A stretch of 64,000 nucleotides of DNA from Pseudomonas viridiflava. GTDB lineage: Bacteria > Pseudomonadota > Gammaproteobacteria > Pseudomonadales > Pseudomonadaceae. A model generated the notes under the pieces. That model saw only the letters and a program-made list of their open reading frames with translations. It was not told the origin of the DNA and made no database searches. The stretch is from contig NZ_UUOC01000004.1 in assembly GCF_900590755.1 (NCBI RefSeq), forward strand, positions 186,001 to 250,000, given 5' to 3'. The position numbers and the translations under genes are program-made. This document shows, piece by piece, positions 1 to 9,636 of the stretch. How positions within the stretch are numbered: position 1 is the stretch's first letter; every line of letters starts with the position of its first letter.

Positions 1-483
1 GTCGAGCGCCTGAAGTTCCTCAGTACCAGCCTGGCAGCGTTCCTGCGGGGCGTGGCCGCGACCGATCAGGCCGGGCTGGAATGGTTGCTGGAACTGGGCA
101 ACAGCAGCATCACTTATCGCTCCCGTTATCTGGCAGTGCCGCAGTTGATACCGGTGCTGGACTTGCTCTTGCTCGACGATCAGAACCCCCACGCGGTGCT
201 GTTCCAGCTCAAGCTGGTGTCGCGCTCGCTCAACCGTTTGAACGAAGATTTCGGCGCGCCGCGAGACGCAAGCCTGGGTACGTTGGTGCGCCGGCTGTCG
301 AGCTTCGATCTGGGCTGCCTGGAGAACCCTTTGTTTGGTGAAAGCAGCCTGCGGGCCGTGCTCGATGGCCTTGCCGATCTGCTGCAAACCATTGGCGATG
401 CCAGCGGGCAGGTGTCTGATCGCCTGGCCCTGCGCCATTTCGCCCACGTTGACGATATCAGCCAGCGCACGGTGTCCGTCTGA
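1..483 (+). CDS. Alpha-E domain protein, C-terminal part (starts before window)
   Basis: The reading frame is open from the first base, so the gene begins upstream and only the last 160 residues are present. The helical sequence with segments such as SSITYRSRYL and NPHAVLFQL is typical of the bacterial alpha-E domain (DUF403). In many bacteria this family sits beside a circularly permuted ATP-grasp gene and a transglutaminase-like gene, and is thought to act in peptide or amide-bond chemistry, but its biochemical role is not established. Its stop codon overlaps the start of the transglutaminase gene by one base (TGATG), which indicates translational coupling and supports the family call. Confidence 0.85.
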   Translation, partial: VERLKFLSTSLAAFLRGVAATDQAGLEWLLELGNSSITYRSRYLAVPQLIPVLDLLLLDDQNPHAVLFQLKLVSRSLNRLNEDFGAPRDASLGTLVRRLSSFDLGCLENPLFGESSLRAVLDGLADLLQTIGDASGQVSDRLALRHFAHVDDISQRTVSV

Positions 484-1376
484 TGAGCGCCCATTACCAG
501 ATTTTTCACGACACGCACTACAAATACGACAGCCCGGTTTCTTTGGCCCAACAGCTGGCGCATCTCTGGCCGCGGCCTAGTGATTGGCAGCGTTGCACCG
601 AGCAGCAACTGTTGATCAGCCCGATCCCGACTATTCGCCGGGACGAGTTCGATGTGTTTGGCAACCCGCTGACACGTCTGGCGTTCGAGCGGCCCCACGA
701 TGAGTTGCAGGTCAATGCGCGTTTGCGGGTTGAAGTGCTGGAGCGGCCTGTTTTGGACTTTCAACAGTCTCCGGCCTGGGAAAGCACCCGCAACGCGATG
801 ATGTACAGCACCCGGCCGATGTCGGCAGACATTCTTGAAGCCTGTCGTTACCGCTTCGAGTCGCCGTATGTGCATTTGAAGCAGTCGTTCATCGAGTTCT
901 CGGCCGATTGCTTCACAGCGGGCCAGCCGTTGATGCTCTGCGTGCAGGCGTTGATGGAGAAGATCTTCACCGAGTTCACCTTCGACGGTGAGGCGACACA
1001 AGTGGCAACTCCGCTGGTGGAGGTGCTGGAAACCCGTCGCGGTGTCTGCCAGGACTTCGCCCACTTGATGCTGGCCTGTCTGCGTTCGCGGGGCTTGTCG
1101 GCGCGCTACATCAGCGGCTATCTGCTGACTCAGCCACCACCGGGGCAGCCACGCTTGATCGGCGCCGATGCGTCACATGCCTGGGTTTCGGTGTTTTGTC
1201 CGGTGCTGGGCTGGGTGGATTTCGATCCGACCAACAACGTACAGCCTGCACTTGAGCACATCAGCCTGGCCTGGGGGCGGGATTTCTCGGACGTTTCGCC
1301 GTTGCGCGGGGTAATTCTGGGCGGCGGGAACCATGACCCGGAAGTGCGGGTGACGGTGATGCCGATTGAGGGGTGA
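483..1376 (+). CDS. Transglutaminase-like cysteine protease family protein
   Basis: A 297-residue protein with an N-terminal bacterial transglutaminase-like region (about 1-80) and a transglutaminase/protease core. The probable catalytic triad is visible: Cys189 in RRGVCQDFAH, His232 in DASHAWV and Asp247 in WVDFDPTNN. There is no signal peptide, so it is probably cytoplasmic. The preceding gene overlaps it by one base. The alpha-E/transglutaminase pairing is a recurrent operon whose substrate is unknown; peptide cleavage or ligation is the usual suggestion. Confidence 0.88.
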   Translation: MSAHYQIFHDTHYKYDSPVSLAQQLAHLWPRPSDWQRCTEQQLLISPIPTIRRDEFDVFGNPLTRLAFERPHDELQVNARLRVEVLERPVLDFQQSPAWESTRNAMMYSTRPMSADILEACRYRFESPYVHLKQSFIEFSADCFTAGQPLMLCVQALMEKIFTEFTFDGEATQVATPLVEVLETRRGVCQDFAHLMLACLRSRGLSARYISGYLLTQPPPGQPRLIGADASHAWVSVFCPVLGWVDFDPTNNVQPALEHISLAWGRDFSDVSPLRGVILGGGNHDPEVRVTVMPIEG

Positions 1377-1413
1377 AGTCTGGGTGCAAATGACCCATTT
1401 GTGGGAGCGGTCT

Positions 1414-1503
1414 GTGGGACCGGCTTTAGCCGGGAAGGCGGTCGCTCGGTAGGGAAAGATTTAGTGTCTGTCCCGGCCTCTTCCCGGCTAAAGCCGGTCC
1501 CAC
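1414..1503. repeat. REP inverted pair, family A (90 bp)
   Basis: Two arms of about 23 bases, beginning GTGGGACCGGCTTTAGCC and ending with its reverse complement, enclose a variable centre. The whole unit is 90 bp. It follows the transglutaminase gene, where it could form a strong hairpin at the 3' end of the mRNA. Confidence 0.9.
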
Positions 1504-1542
1504 GTCGTCATGCTTGCGGGTAAACATTTCCGGCAGGCGAAA

Positions 1543-1740
1543 TCAGCTTGCTGGCTTGTCGTCAGTAGTCGCCTGATCAGCCTGCGGCGCGTCGTCGGTA
1601 GGCTCTTCGCCTTCAACAGCTTCGCCTTCAGCGGTGGTTTCGGCCAAGGCAGCATTTTTGCGCTGTAGCTTTTCCTCTTTCTTCTGCTCTTTGGCCAGAT
1701 CTCTCTGACGTTTGGCGAAGGAGTAATTAGGTTTAGCCAT
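1543..1740 (-). CDS. Small lysine-rich conserved hypothetical protein
   Basis: A 65-residue protein starting MAKPNYSFAKRQRDLAKEQK, followed by a basic, probably coiled helix (about 8-35) and an acidic, low-complexity tail. The ATG at 1740 is chosen over upstream starts because AGAGGA sits just upstream at suitable spacing. From memory, small proteins with this N-terminus occur throughout Pseudomonas; no function is known. The charge pattern suggests nucleic-acid or ribosome contact, but that is speculation. Confidence 0.7.
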   Translation of the reverse strand: MAKPNYSFAKRQRDLAKEQKKEEKLQRKNAALAETTAEGEAVEGEEPTDDAPQADQATTDDKPAS

Positions 1741-1871
1741 GGGCGATCCTCTGTTCGGGCTGGAAATGCCGCCATTCTGCCTGAGAACGGCGCCGGACAC
1801 ACAGCGTTGTGCGTCCGATGGTGCAAAGGCTTAATTTCGGGCGGGCAGTTTTCGTCACTAATCTGCGGCAA

Positions 1872-1958
1872 TTACGCCTCGGATTCGCCTGAATCACAGC
1901 CGCAGGCGGCACAGGCATAAGCGGCGAACAGGTTACGGAAAAGGTTATTGAGCGGCAT
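1872..1958 (-). CDS. Possible 28-residue cysteine-rich small protein
   Basis: A short frame starting MPLNNLFRNLFAAYACAACG, with three cysteines in CAACGC and an acidic end. An AGGGAAG ribosome-binding site lies about 6 bases before the ATG. It is divergent from azurin. Three clustered cysteines in a tiny peptide beside a copper protein gene suggest metal binding, but this is inference only and I do not recognise the family. It could also be spurious. Confidence 0.4.
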   Translation of the reverse strand: MPLNNLFRNLFAAYACAACGCDSGESEA

Positions 1959-2075
1959 GATGGCTTCCCTGATGGTCTGGCTGATGAACGGCGATGGCTC
2001 ATGTTGCTCGGGCAGCCGGCTGCTGGCTGTTTGATTCTCTCCATGACCCTGATAGCCAGACGCCACTGAGCCTTG

Positions 2076-2089
2076 TTGACGCAGGTCAT
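2076..2089 (+). promoter_or_regulatory. Candidate ANR/FNR box upstream of azurin
   Basis: TTGACGCAGGTCAT matches the FNR/ANR consensus TTGAY-N4-RTCAA at 9 of 10 defined positions. An AT-rich stretch (TATTAAAAT, 2128-2136) that could hold a -10 element lies about 45 bases downstream, giving a spacing near a class I (-61.5) arrangement. Azurin in P. aeruginosa is known to be ANR-controlled, which fits. Confidence 0.5.
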
Positions 2090-2156
2090 TGGAACCTGAC
2101 CGGACATCAGGCACTCTTTCACCCAATTATTAAAATACCTGCCCTGGAGATTCCCC

Positions 2157-2603
2157 ATGATTCGCAAGCTAGTTGCCGTTTCCCTGCTGACGTTGGCCAG
2201 TGGTCATCTGCTGGCAGCAGAGTGCAGCGTGACGGTCGACTCCACCGACCAGATGTCCTTCAACACCAAGGCCATCGAAATCGACAAGACCTGCAAGACA
2301 TTTACCGTCGAGCTTACCCACTCAGGCAGCTTGCCGAAAAACGTCATGGGCCATAACTGGGTGCTGAGCAAAGAAGCTGACGCGCCAGCCATCGCCAGCG
2401 AAGGCATGGCGGCGGGTGCCGACAAGGATTACCTGAAAGCCGACGACTCTCGCATCATCGCCCACACCAAACTGATCGGCGCGGGCGAAAAGGACTCGGT
2501 AAGTTTCGACGTGTCGAAGCTGGACCCGGCTGAAAAATACCAGTTCTTCTGCTCATTCCCGGGCCACATCAGCATCATGAAAGGTGCGGTGACGCTGAAG
2601 TAA
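2157..2603 (+). CDS. azu: Azurin, periplasmic blue copper protein
   Basis: Small electron carrier of the periplasm that exchanges electrons with cytochromes and reductases. The 148-residue precursor has a 20-residue signal peptide (cleavage after HLLA). The 128-residue mature chain has exactly the length of classical azurins. In mature numbering the copper ligands are Gly45, His46, Cys112, His117 and Met121, and the Cys3-Cys26 disulfide is present. It is a single gene, with a candidate ANR box upstream and a REP pair downstream. The family call is essentially certain. Confidence 0.98.
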   Translation: MIRKLVAVSLLTLASGHLLAAECSVTVDSTDQMSFNTKAIEIDKTCKTFTVELTHSGSLPKNVMGHNWVLSKEADAPAIASEGMAAGADKDYLKADDSRIIAHTKLIGAGEKDSVSFDVSKLDPAEKYQFFCSFPGHISIMKGAVTLK

Positions 2604-2615
2604 CCCTCAGGTCTT

Positions 2616-2705
2616 GTGGGACCGGCTTTAGCCGGGAATAGGCCAGTACATCCGACACCTATGTGTTTGATGTACTGCAGCCTTCCCGGCTAAAGCCGGT
2701 CCCAC
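2616..2705. repeat. REP inverted pair, family A (90 bp)
   Basis: Same arms and same 90-bp total length as the unit at 1414. It lies between the convergent azu and nadE genes, where the hairpin could act on both mRNAs. Confidence 0.9.
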
Positions 2706-2736
2706 AAAATTGCATCAGCCCAAAAGCTGCTGGCCA

Positions 2737-3564
2737 TCAAGGCGCGTACGGCAATTCCCGTTTGTGCTGGGTCTTGGTGTACGTATCACAGATGATCTTG
2801 AACGCCTCTTCTCGCACCGGCTCGCCGTGCAGGAAGGCATCGATCTCGGCGTAGGTCACGCCGTGTGACGCTTCGTCCGGTTTGCCGGGCATCAAGTCTT
2901 CCAGGTCGGCGGTAGGGACTTTCTCCACCAGCGATTCCGGAGCGCCAAAGTGCCGGGCAATCGAGCGCACCTGGTTCTTCACAAGCCCGCTCAACGGCGC
3001 CAGGTCGCAGGCGCCGTCACCAAATTTGGTGAAGAAACCCATCACCGCTTCTGCCGCGTGATCCGTGCCGATCACCAGACCCTGATGCGCACCCGCGATG
3101 GTGTACTGCGCCACCATGCGCATGCGCGCCTTGGTATTGCCGAGCACGAAATCCACTGCTCCAGCATGCTGACCTTCAAAGGATTTGATTTCAGTGGCCA
3201 GCGCTTTTACCGCACCGCCGATGTTCACCGTGTGGCGCACGTCCGGGTTGATGAAGTCCACCGAAGCCTGGGCTTCATGTTCATCGTGCTGCACCAGATA
3301 CGGCAGGCGCACAGCGATGAATTGATAGCCGGTGTCGCCGGTGCTGCTGCGCAGTTCTTCAACCGCGCGCTGGGCCAGCAGGCCTGCGGTCAATGAGTCA
3401 ACGCCGCCACTGATGCCCAGTACCAGGGTCTTGAGCCGGGCATTGATCAGGCAGTCCTGAATGAAAACGATACGTCGGGCAACTTCCGCCTGAAGCGCGC
3501 TCTCGTCGGCGAAAGGTGGCTGGACCTTGAGCTGTTCAGCGATCTGGAGCTGTACGGCTTGCAT
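2737..3564 (-). CDS. nadE: Ammonia-dependent NAD synthetase
   Basis: Converts nicotinic acid adenine dinucleotide to NAD with ATP and ammonia, the last step of NAD synthesis. The 275-residue length is that of the NH3-dependent enzyme without a glutaminase domain. The ATP-pyrophosphatase P-loop GISGGVDS is at residues 50-57. It lies 70 bases downstream of pncB on the same strand, so the two salvage steps are probably co-transcribed. Confidence 0.96.
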   Translation of the reverse strand: MQAVQLQIAEQLKVQPPFADESALQAEVARRIVFIQDCLINARLKTLVLGISGGVDSLTAGLLAQRAVEELRSSTGDTGYQFIAVRLPYLVQHDEHEAQASVDFINPDVRHTVNIGGAVKALATEIKSFEGQHAGAVDFVLGNTKARMRMVAQYTIAGAHQGLVIGTDHAAEAVMGFFTKFGDGACDLAPLSGLVKNQVRSIARHFGAPESLVEKVPTADLEDLMPGKPDEASHGVTYAEIDAFLHGEPVREEAFKIICDTYTKTQHKRELPYAP

Positions 3565-3634
3565 GATTCACTCCTTTGTAAGGGTTGGCAGCTAAGTGAT
3601 AACGGCTATGTGGCCAATGGTTCAGGGTTGCAGA

Positions 3635-4834
3635 TCAATCTGCCACTTTGAACACATGCCTCAGGTATGAAACGAAATTCGGGTCCTTGCACTGAGTCTT
3701 GCCCGGCTCATCGGAGATTTTGGCCACGGCTTGCCCTGCGCAGGCGGTCATTTTCAGGACGATGCTCATGGGTTCGACGCCCGGAATGTCTGCGGTCAGG
3801 TTAGTGCCAATTCCGAAGCTGACATTGATGCGACCACGCAAAGCACGAAATATTTCCAGCGCCTTGGGTAATGTCAGGCCATCGGAGAACACCAGCGTCT
3901 TGCTCATGGGATCGATCCCGAGCTTGCGGTAATGCAGAATGCATTTTTCGGCCCACTTCACCGGGTCGCCGGAGTCGTGGCGCAGGCCGTCAAAAAGCTT
4001 GGCGAAATAAAGATCGAAATCACGCAAAAACGCATCGGTGGTGATGCAGTCGGTCAGCGCGATACCCAGCAAACCCCGGTATTCATGGACCCAGCAATCA
4101 AGAGCGGCACTTTGGCTGTCGATCAACCGTGGCCCGAGCTGCTGGTGCGCCATGATCCATTCGTGGGCCATGGTGCCCAAAGGCTTGAGGTCGAATTTGC
4201 GCGCCAGATGCACATTACTGGTGCCGACGAACTGACCGGGGAAGTCACGCTTGAGCACATCGACCACTTCTTCCTGAACTCGATAGGAGAAACGTCGGCG
4301 GGTACCAAAGTCGGCGACTTTCAACGCGGCCAGCTCGTCGGCTTCAGCGTTGGCGGTCAGCCAATCGAACTTGCGATACAACTGATCGCGCGCCTGGCCA
4401 AGGAGAATGTCCGGGTGGCGATTGCGATTGCGCACTTCGCTGACAATCGCCAGCACTGGCACTTCGAAGAGGATCACGTGCAGCCATGGCCCTTGCAGGC
4501 GGATGCACAGTTGGTCGTCTTCGATGGAAGTCTGTATGTACCGGGTGTTGAAGCGAAACAGACCGAGAAACCTCAGGAAGTCCGGCTTCATGAAGTTGAT
4601 CCGCTCCAGGAAATTCAGCTCCTGGGCGCTCAGTGACAGGTCGCAGAGCTGCTTGATCTGTTGCTGAATCTCACCCAGGTACGGCCGCAGGTCTTCGCCA
4701 TTGCGGCAGCGAAACTCCCACTCGACATCGACGTTGGGATAGTTATGCAGCACCGCCTGCATCATGCTCAGCTTGTACAGATCGGTGTCGAGCAAACTTT
4801 GCACGATGCGATTGGAGAAAGCGCTCTCGCTCAT
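3635..4834 (-). CDS. pncB: Nicotinate phosphoribosyltransferase
   Basis: Makes nicotinate mononucleotide from nicotinate and PRPP in NAD salvage. The protein starts [20 protein letters not shown] and is 399 residues, the usual size for bacterial Pnc[16 protein letters not shown] and [12 protein letters not shown] (containing the conserved phospho-accepting histidine region) are typical. The frame stays open 13 codons further upstream, but the ATG at 4834 has a GGAG at good spacing and matches family N-termini. It is first of the pncB-nadE pair. Confidence 0.96.
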   Translation of the reverse strand: MSESAFSNRIVQSLLDTDLYKLSMMQAVLHNYPNVDVEWEFRCRNGEDLRPYLGEIQQQIKQLCDLSLSAQELNFLERINFMKPDFLRFLGLFRFNTRYIQTSIEDDQLCIRLQGPWLHVILFEVPVLAIVSEVRNRNRHPDILLGQARDQLYRKFDWLTANAEADELAALKVADFGTRRRFSYRVQEEVVDVLKRDFPGQFVGTSNVHLARKFDLKPLGTMAHEWIMAHQQLGPRLIDSQSAALDCWVHEYRGLLGIALTDCITTDAFLRDFDLYFAKLFDGLRHDSGDPVKWAEKCILHYRKLGIDPMSKTLVFSDGLTLPKALEIFRALRGRINVSFGIGTNLTADIPGVEPMSIVLKMTACAGQAVAKISDEPGKTQCKDPNFVSYLRHVFKVAD

Positions 4835-5012
4835 TGGGTCGCTCCAGCAGGACCGGCCGCCAGACGCGGCCAAACGAAGTATGAATCAACTGTCACTGGC
4901 GTCCCGTGGCAGAGCCATCGAGCGTCCATTGCGTTTGTTTTTGACATGGCCGACATAATGCCAGCGCAGGCGGGGAGAGGGGCAGATTTCTTTGGTGGGC
5001 GTATGTCTGACC

Positions 5013-5095
5013 TGTAGAAGCTGACCGAGGTTACGAGGGCTGCGAACGCGGTTCGTCTGACACACCGCCGTTCGCAGCCTTCGGCAGCTCCTACA
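5013..5095. repeat. REP-like inverted pair, family B
   Basis: Arms of the type CTGTAGGAGCTGCCG / CGGCAGCTCCTACAG, with a partly degenerate left arm. The right arm overlaps the stop codon of the membrane protein gene at 5091. Confidence 0.75.
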
Positions 5096-6602
5096 AGTTC
5101 TGGGTGTTGAACGTCATGACGAACTTGCCCTGCGGATTCTGATCCCTGAACCGCTCCATCACAGCTCGCAGTTTTTTCGCGGATTCAGCATCCGTGGCGT
5201 AGTAGAAAACACTTTTTGACAGCGCCAAAGCTCGGGGAATGGTCAGTCGCATTTCTGCCACTTCGATCCAGTTGGCGGGGATTTCGGGGAAGCATTCTTT
5301 GTACACAAATGCATAGTGAACGTGCTTCTCGTTCATCATTTTCTTGATCCATTCGACGCCTGTTTCGTTCTTGCGATAGTTCAGCGCCTCGATACTGCCC
5401 AGTCCCCACAAATCGAGGATGTATTGATCGCCGTGCAGCGCCACCAGGCCCAGATCGTTGACCGCAACCGGCTCGTGCAACTGACGAACGATCTCCCCGC
5501 TGAAATATTGCTGGTTATAGATCGCTGCAGACGCCAGCGGTACGCTCAGAGTCAAGTACACCAGCAGGGCAGAGCCGGCAGGCAACATGCCGAACAGCGC
5601 AGTCATATACCCCTCGCGCATGCGCAGCTGGCAGGCCTGCAACGCGAAAACCCCGACAAACATCAGCCAGTAAATCTCGTAGCGGCCCTGACCCGAGCGG
5701 CCAAACAGGGTGTGCAGGAGTGCTACGCCGAGCAGCATCAGCACCAGCGGTTTCCTGTCGAAAAACAACGCACAGACGAACAGCTGAACGAGGATCACCC
5801 AGCCGTATCGGTCAATCTGATTACTGATGTTGAACAGCAGCGTATTCAGGCCTGGTTCGCCGGTTTTGGACAGCACCGAAGAGGCGACGTAGCCCAACCC
5901 CAGATGGTTAAGGAATAGCGAAAAGGCCACCACCGATACAAAGATGATTGCCCCGCTGATCACGCTGTTACGTCGTTCCCCTTGCCAGAACATGTAGGCC
6001 AGCACTGGCAGCGAAACTGCCAAGCCTTCGTAACGGGTCAGCGGCAGCAGGATCAACGCGATATACAGCGCCATGGGCGTAGCAGCGACGGGGCCGAATT
6101 CTTTCTTCACGATGGCGCAGGCAATGACAGCCACCAGATAGACCTGCAGCGTGTGCTCCATCCCCGAGAACAATAGGCCATATAGATTAATAGCGATGAA
6201 AAAGCCGCCCAGAATGATCAGCTTATTGAGGGGGCGGATACCGTCGAGGAGTTTGACCAGCGGGGCAATGGTCAGCGCGGTGAACAACAGGTTCAGGATG
6301 AACGGCGCAAAATCCATTGCGCTGCCAAACACCGCGAATGGCGCCAGAAGGAAGGGCCAGATAATGCTCGACGAAGGCGCGGAAAACTCGGTTGGGTTAA
6401 TGCCGTAGTGGCCGTGGAAAATCTGTTTGGCCAGTGCGAGGTGAATGTAGGGATCGTCCAGGGTGTAAACGAACATCCCGTGGTTATTGATCATCATCAC
6501 CAGGAGGATCAGCGTCACGGGCAGCGCCAGCAGCAAAGCGCTCACGTAACGATCATTCAACCAGGGCAGTGAGCGAGTCGATGCAAGGTGGCTTGCTTCC
6601 AT
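5091..6602 (-). CDS. Polytopic membrane protein, GT-C glycosyltransferase-like
   Basis: A 503-residue, very hydrophobic protein with about ten predicted membrane segments and a soluble C-terminal region of about 140 residues. After the first segment there is YTLDDPYIHLALA with Asp49-Asp50, as in the first external loop of GT-C transferases that use lipid-linked sugars. The substrate cannot be told. The start MEASHLAS was chosen over a site 17 codons upstream because the latter lacks any ribosome-binding site. The TAG stop comes from the REP-like arm that overlaps the gene end. It appears monocistronic. Confidence 0.6.
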   Translation of the reverse strand: MEASHLASTRSLPWLNDRYVSALLLALPVTLILLVMMINNHGMFVYTLDDPYIHLALAKQIFHGHYGINPTEFSAPSSSIIWPFLLAPFAVFGSAMDFAPFILNLLFTALTIAPLVKLLDGIRPLNKLIILGGFFIAINLYGLLFSGMEHTLQVYLVAVIACAIVKKEFGPVAATPMALYIALILLPLTRYEGLAVSLPVLAYMFWQGERRNSVISGAIIFVSVVAFSLFLNHLGLGYVASSVLSKTGEPGLNTLLFNISNQIDRYGWVILVQLFVCALFFDRKPLVLMLLGVALLHTLFGRSGQGRYEIYWLMFVGVFALQACQLRMREGYMTALFGMLPAGSALLVYLTLSVPLASAAIYNQQYFSGEIVRQLHEPVAVNDLGLVALHGDQYILDLWGLGSIEALNYRKNETGVEWIKKMMNEKHVHYAFVYKECFPEIPANWIEVAEMRLTIPRALALSKSVFYYATDAESAKKLRAVMERFRDQNPQGKFVMTFNTQNL

Positions 6603-6784
6603 AGCGTTGTCGTCCGCAGAGAGATAAGGACGGGAGTGACCACATCGCTGCAATTGCGTACTACCAAGGCTGAAACCCGAAGTTCCCGGAATATAGGCAG
6701 CGTTTTGCTTCGGTTACAGGCATAAAAAACTATGCCCTGTGGGTTGGCAGCCGGAATGCTGGCGTCAGGGATTGATCCCTCACC

Positions 6785-6875
6785 CGTTGGAGCGAGGCTT
6801 GCCCGCGAATGGATCGACTCGGTGTCTACAGATACACCGCGCAATCGTTCTTCGCGGGCAAGCCTCGCTCCAACG
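6785..6875. repeat. REP inverted pair, family C
   Basis: Arms GTTGGAGCGAGGCTTGCC and its reverse complement near 6851-6874 enclose a variable centre. The unit lies just past the LysR gene end, within the gap to the membrane protein gene. Confidence 0.88.
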
Positions 6876-6885
6876 GGGCCGGCTA

Positions 6886-7779
6886 TCAGGCCTCCAACTG
6901 CTCCAGCATCCACTTGGCAAAATCCCGAATCTTCGGCACTTCGGCGGCGTGTTCCGGGTAGGCCATGTAATAGGCGTCGCTGCTGGGCAGGGCGTGTTGC
7001 CAGGGGATGACCAGCTTGCCGTCGGCCAGTTCTTCTTCCACCAGAAAGCGCGGCAATAGCGCGACGCCGCAGCCCACCTGCGCCGCTCGGATGCACATGT
7101 AAAAGGTTTCAAAGCGCGGCCCGTGATAGCTGTGCTCGGTGTGGTAACCCTGGCTGTCGAACCAGTCGTGCCAGCCTTGCGGGCGGTTGGCGTTTTGCAG
7201 CAGGACCAGGTCGGTCAGTTGTGTTGGATCGGTGAAAGGTGTTGCAGGCAAGGCGCTCGGCGCACAGACCGGCACCAGCTCTTCACCGAACAGCCGCACA
7301 CTTTCCGCACCCGGCCGCGCGCCTTGGCCGAAATAGAACGTGAAATCGCAACGGCTTTGAATCAGGTCGTCGGTTTCCTGCTCGTTGACCACATCCAGAT
7401 GAATATGCGGATGGCGTAAACGCCAGCCTTTCAAGCGCGGGACCAGCCAGCGCGCACCGAAAGTCGAAGGCGTGGAGACTCGCAATACCTCGGTTTCGCC
7501 GCCATAGGAGCGCAGGAAGTGCGTGGACATCTCCATCTGGCTGAGGATCTTGCGCACCTCCCCCAGATACAGGGCCCCCGCCGGGGTCAGTTGCAGGCGG
7601 CGGCGAATGCGGCGAAACAGCAAGTGCTGCACCAGTTCTTCAAGTTGGGCCACTTGTTTGCTGACCGCGCTCTGGGTGAGGTTCAGCTCCTCGGCGGCAC
7701 GGGTGAAGCTCAAATGTCGGGTGACAGCTTCAAAGCATTGCAGCGCCGTGATCGATGGCAGGTGACGTCTATTGAGCAT
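6886..7779 (-). CDS. LysR-family regulator, probably of amaB
   Basis: A 297-residue LTTR. The winged-helix domain covers about 1-65 (LSFTRAAEELNLTQSAVSKQVAQLE) and the effector domain about 90-295. The start MLNRRHLPSITALQCFE is preferred; the frame is open upstream without a good start. It is divergent from amaB with a 161-bp shared gap, the usual LTTR arrangement, so control of lysine degradation is likely. An inverted repeat GCTGA-N16-TCAGC at 7892-7917, close to amaB, is a possible operator. Confidence 0.85.
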   Translation of the reverse strand: MLNRRHLPSITALQCFEAVTRHLSFTRAAEELNLTQSAVSKQVAQLEELVQHLLFRRIRRRLQLTPAGALYLGEVRKILSQMEMSTHFLRSYGGETEVLRVSTPSTFGARWLVPRLKGWRLRHPHIHLDVVNEQETDDLIQSRCDFTFYFGQGARPGAESVRLFGEELVPVCAPSALPATPFTDPTQLTDLVLLQNANRPQGWHDWFDSQGYHTEHSYHGPRFETFYMCIRAAQVGCGVALLPRFLVEEELADGKLVIPWQHALPSSDAYYMAYPEHAAEVPKIRDFAKWMLEQLEA

Positions 7780-7940
7780 GCGCGGGCCTTTTCCGATCCT
7801 GATACCGCTGCAGGGGAGCAGCATGAATAAAAGGAATGATATCTCGCTTAATGGTCGTTTGTTGATGGGCTTAAGGCCAGTTATTACTAGAGGCTGAGTA
7901 TTTACCCGTATTTTCAGCATTCCCGAAATCAGGAGAGAAC

Positions 7941-9431
7941 ATGCTTACCGACCTGCTAACCCGCCTCGGTGTCGATCCCGCGCTTTACCAGAAGGGCGAC
8001 CAGCCTGTTCATACGCCGATTGATGGCAGCCGTATCGGTGCCGTGAGCTGGGAAGGCGCTGCTGAAGTCGAGCAGCAAGTGACCCGTGCCGACGCCGCTT
8101 TCGAAGCCTGGCGCAAGGTGCCGGCGCCTCGTCGTGGCGAGCTGATCCGTCTGTTTGGCGAAGCGTTGCGCAAGCACAAGGCTGACCTGGGCGAACTGGT
8201 TTCCTGGGAAGCAGGCAAGATCACCCAGGAAGGTCTGGGTGAAGTTCAGGAAATGATCGACATCTGCGACTTCGCGGTCGGCCTGTCCCGTCAGCTGTAC
8301 GGTTTGACCATCGCTTCCGAGCGTCCTGGCCACCACATGCGCGAAACCTGGCACCCACTGGGCGTCGTGGGTGTGATCAGTGCGTTCAACTTTCCGGTCG
8401 CCGTCTGGGCGTGGAACACCACCCTGGCGCTGGTGTGCGGTAACTCGGTGCTGTGGAAACCGTCGGAAAAGACCCCGCTGACGGGTCTCGCCTGCCAAGC
8501 GCTGTTCGACAAGGTCGCCAGCGAATTTGCAGACGCTCCAAAGTACCTGGCTCAGGTGATCATTGGTGGTCGCGATGCAGGTGAAGCGCTGGTAGACGAT
8601 CCGCGCGTGGCTCTGATTAGTGCGACCGGCAGCACCCGAATGGGGCGTGAAGTGGCTCCGAAAGTGGCCGCACGTTTCGCTCGCAGCATCCTCGAACTGG
8701 GCGGCAACAACGCCATGATTCTCAGCCCGAGTGCTGATCTGGATCTGGCCGTGCGCGCCATCTTGTTTAGTGCCGTGGGTACTGCTGGCCAGCGTTGTAC
8801 CAGCCTGCGTCGTCTGATTGCCCATGAGTCGGTCAAGGCAGAAATCGTTTCCCGCCTGAAAACCGCTTACGAGAAAATCCGCATCGGCCATCCGTTGGAA
8901 GGCAACCTGATCGGCCCGCTGATCGACAAGCACAGCTTCGAAAACATGCAGGACGCCCTGGAGCAGGCCTTGAGTGAAGGCGGTAAGGTGTTCGGCGGCA
9001 AGCGTCAGCTGGAAGACAAATTCCCTAATGCTTACTACGTTTCTCCGGCCATTGTTGAAATGCCTGAGCAGAGCGATGTGGTTCGCGATGAGACCTTTGC
9101 GCCGATTCTTTATGTAGTCGGTTATGAAGATTTCAACGAAGCACTGCGCTTGAACAACGCTGTGCCGCAGGGGCTTTCGTCGTGCATTTTCACCACCGAC
9201 GTGCGCGAGGCTGAGCAGTTCATGTCGGCTCTGGGCAGTGACTGCGGCATCGCCAACGTCAACATCGGCCCGAGCGGCGCGGAAATCGGCGGTGCGTTTG
9301 GCGGCGAGAAAGAAACCGGCGGTGGCCGCGAATCCGGTTCCGACTCATGGCGCGCCTACATGCGCCGTCAGACCGCGACTGTGAACTACTCGCTGGAACT
9401 GCCGCTGGCGCAGGGCATTACGTTCGATTGA
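7941..9431 (+). CDS. amaB: L-aminoadipate semialdehyde (piperidine-6-carboxylate) dehydrogenase
   Basis: An ALDH7-family enzyme of lysine catabolism that oxidises the 2-aminoadipate semialdehyde/P6C pair to 2-aminoadipate with NAD. The 496-residue length is normal. The catalytic Glu252 (LELGGNNAMI) and Cys286 (GTAGQRCTS) are present. An AGGAGAG ribosome-binding site precedes the ATG. The family partner amaA is not in this window. The last codons are included in a tandem duplication that extends into the intergenic region. Confidence 0.9.
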   Translation: MLTDLLTRLGVDPALYQKGDQPVHTPIDGSRIGAVSWEGAAEVEQQVTRADAAFEAWRKVPAPRRGELIRLFGEALRKHKADLGELVSWEAGKITQEGLGEVQEMIDICDFAVGLSRQLYGLTIASERPGHHMRETWHPLGVVGVISAFNFPVAVWAWNTTLALVCGNSVLWKPSEKTPLTGLACQALFDKVASEFADAPKYLAQVIIGGRDAGEALVDDPRVALISATGSTRMGREVAPKVAARFARSILELGGNNAMILSPSADLDLAVRAILFSAVGTAGQRCTSLRRLIAHESVKAEIVSRLKTAYEKIRIGHPLEGNLIGPLIDKHSFENMQDALEQALSEGGKVFGGKRQLEDKFPNAYYVSPAIVEMPEQSDVVRDETFAPILYVVGYEDFNEALRLNNAVPQGLSSCIFTTDVREAEQFMSALGSDCGIANVNIGPSGAEIGGAFGGEKETGGGRESGSDSWRAYMRRQTATVNYSLELPLAQGITFD

Positions 9432-9453
9432 TTGTTGGGGTGTGCCCTGCGAA

Positions 9454-9543
9454 GTGGGACCGGCTTTAGCCGGGAAGAGGCCGGGACAGGCGCCTGATGT
9501 GTGTCGCCTGAAACGCAGCCTTCCCGGCTAAAGCCGGTCCCAC
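9454..9543. repeat. REP inverted pair, family A (90 bp), copy 1
   Basis: Standard family A arms, 90 bp in total, just after the amaB stop. It is the REP pair inside the first duplicated unit. Confidence 0.9.
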
Positions 9544-9636
9544 AGGGGGCGCGGTGTGTCAGGCAGGCCGCGTTATCGTTCTTCGCGGTATGGCAGGGTA
9601 TTACGTTCGATTGATTGTTGGGGTGTGCCCTGCGAC

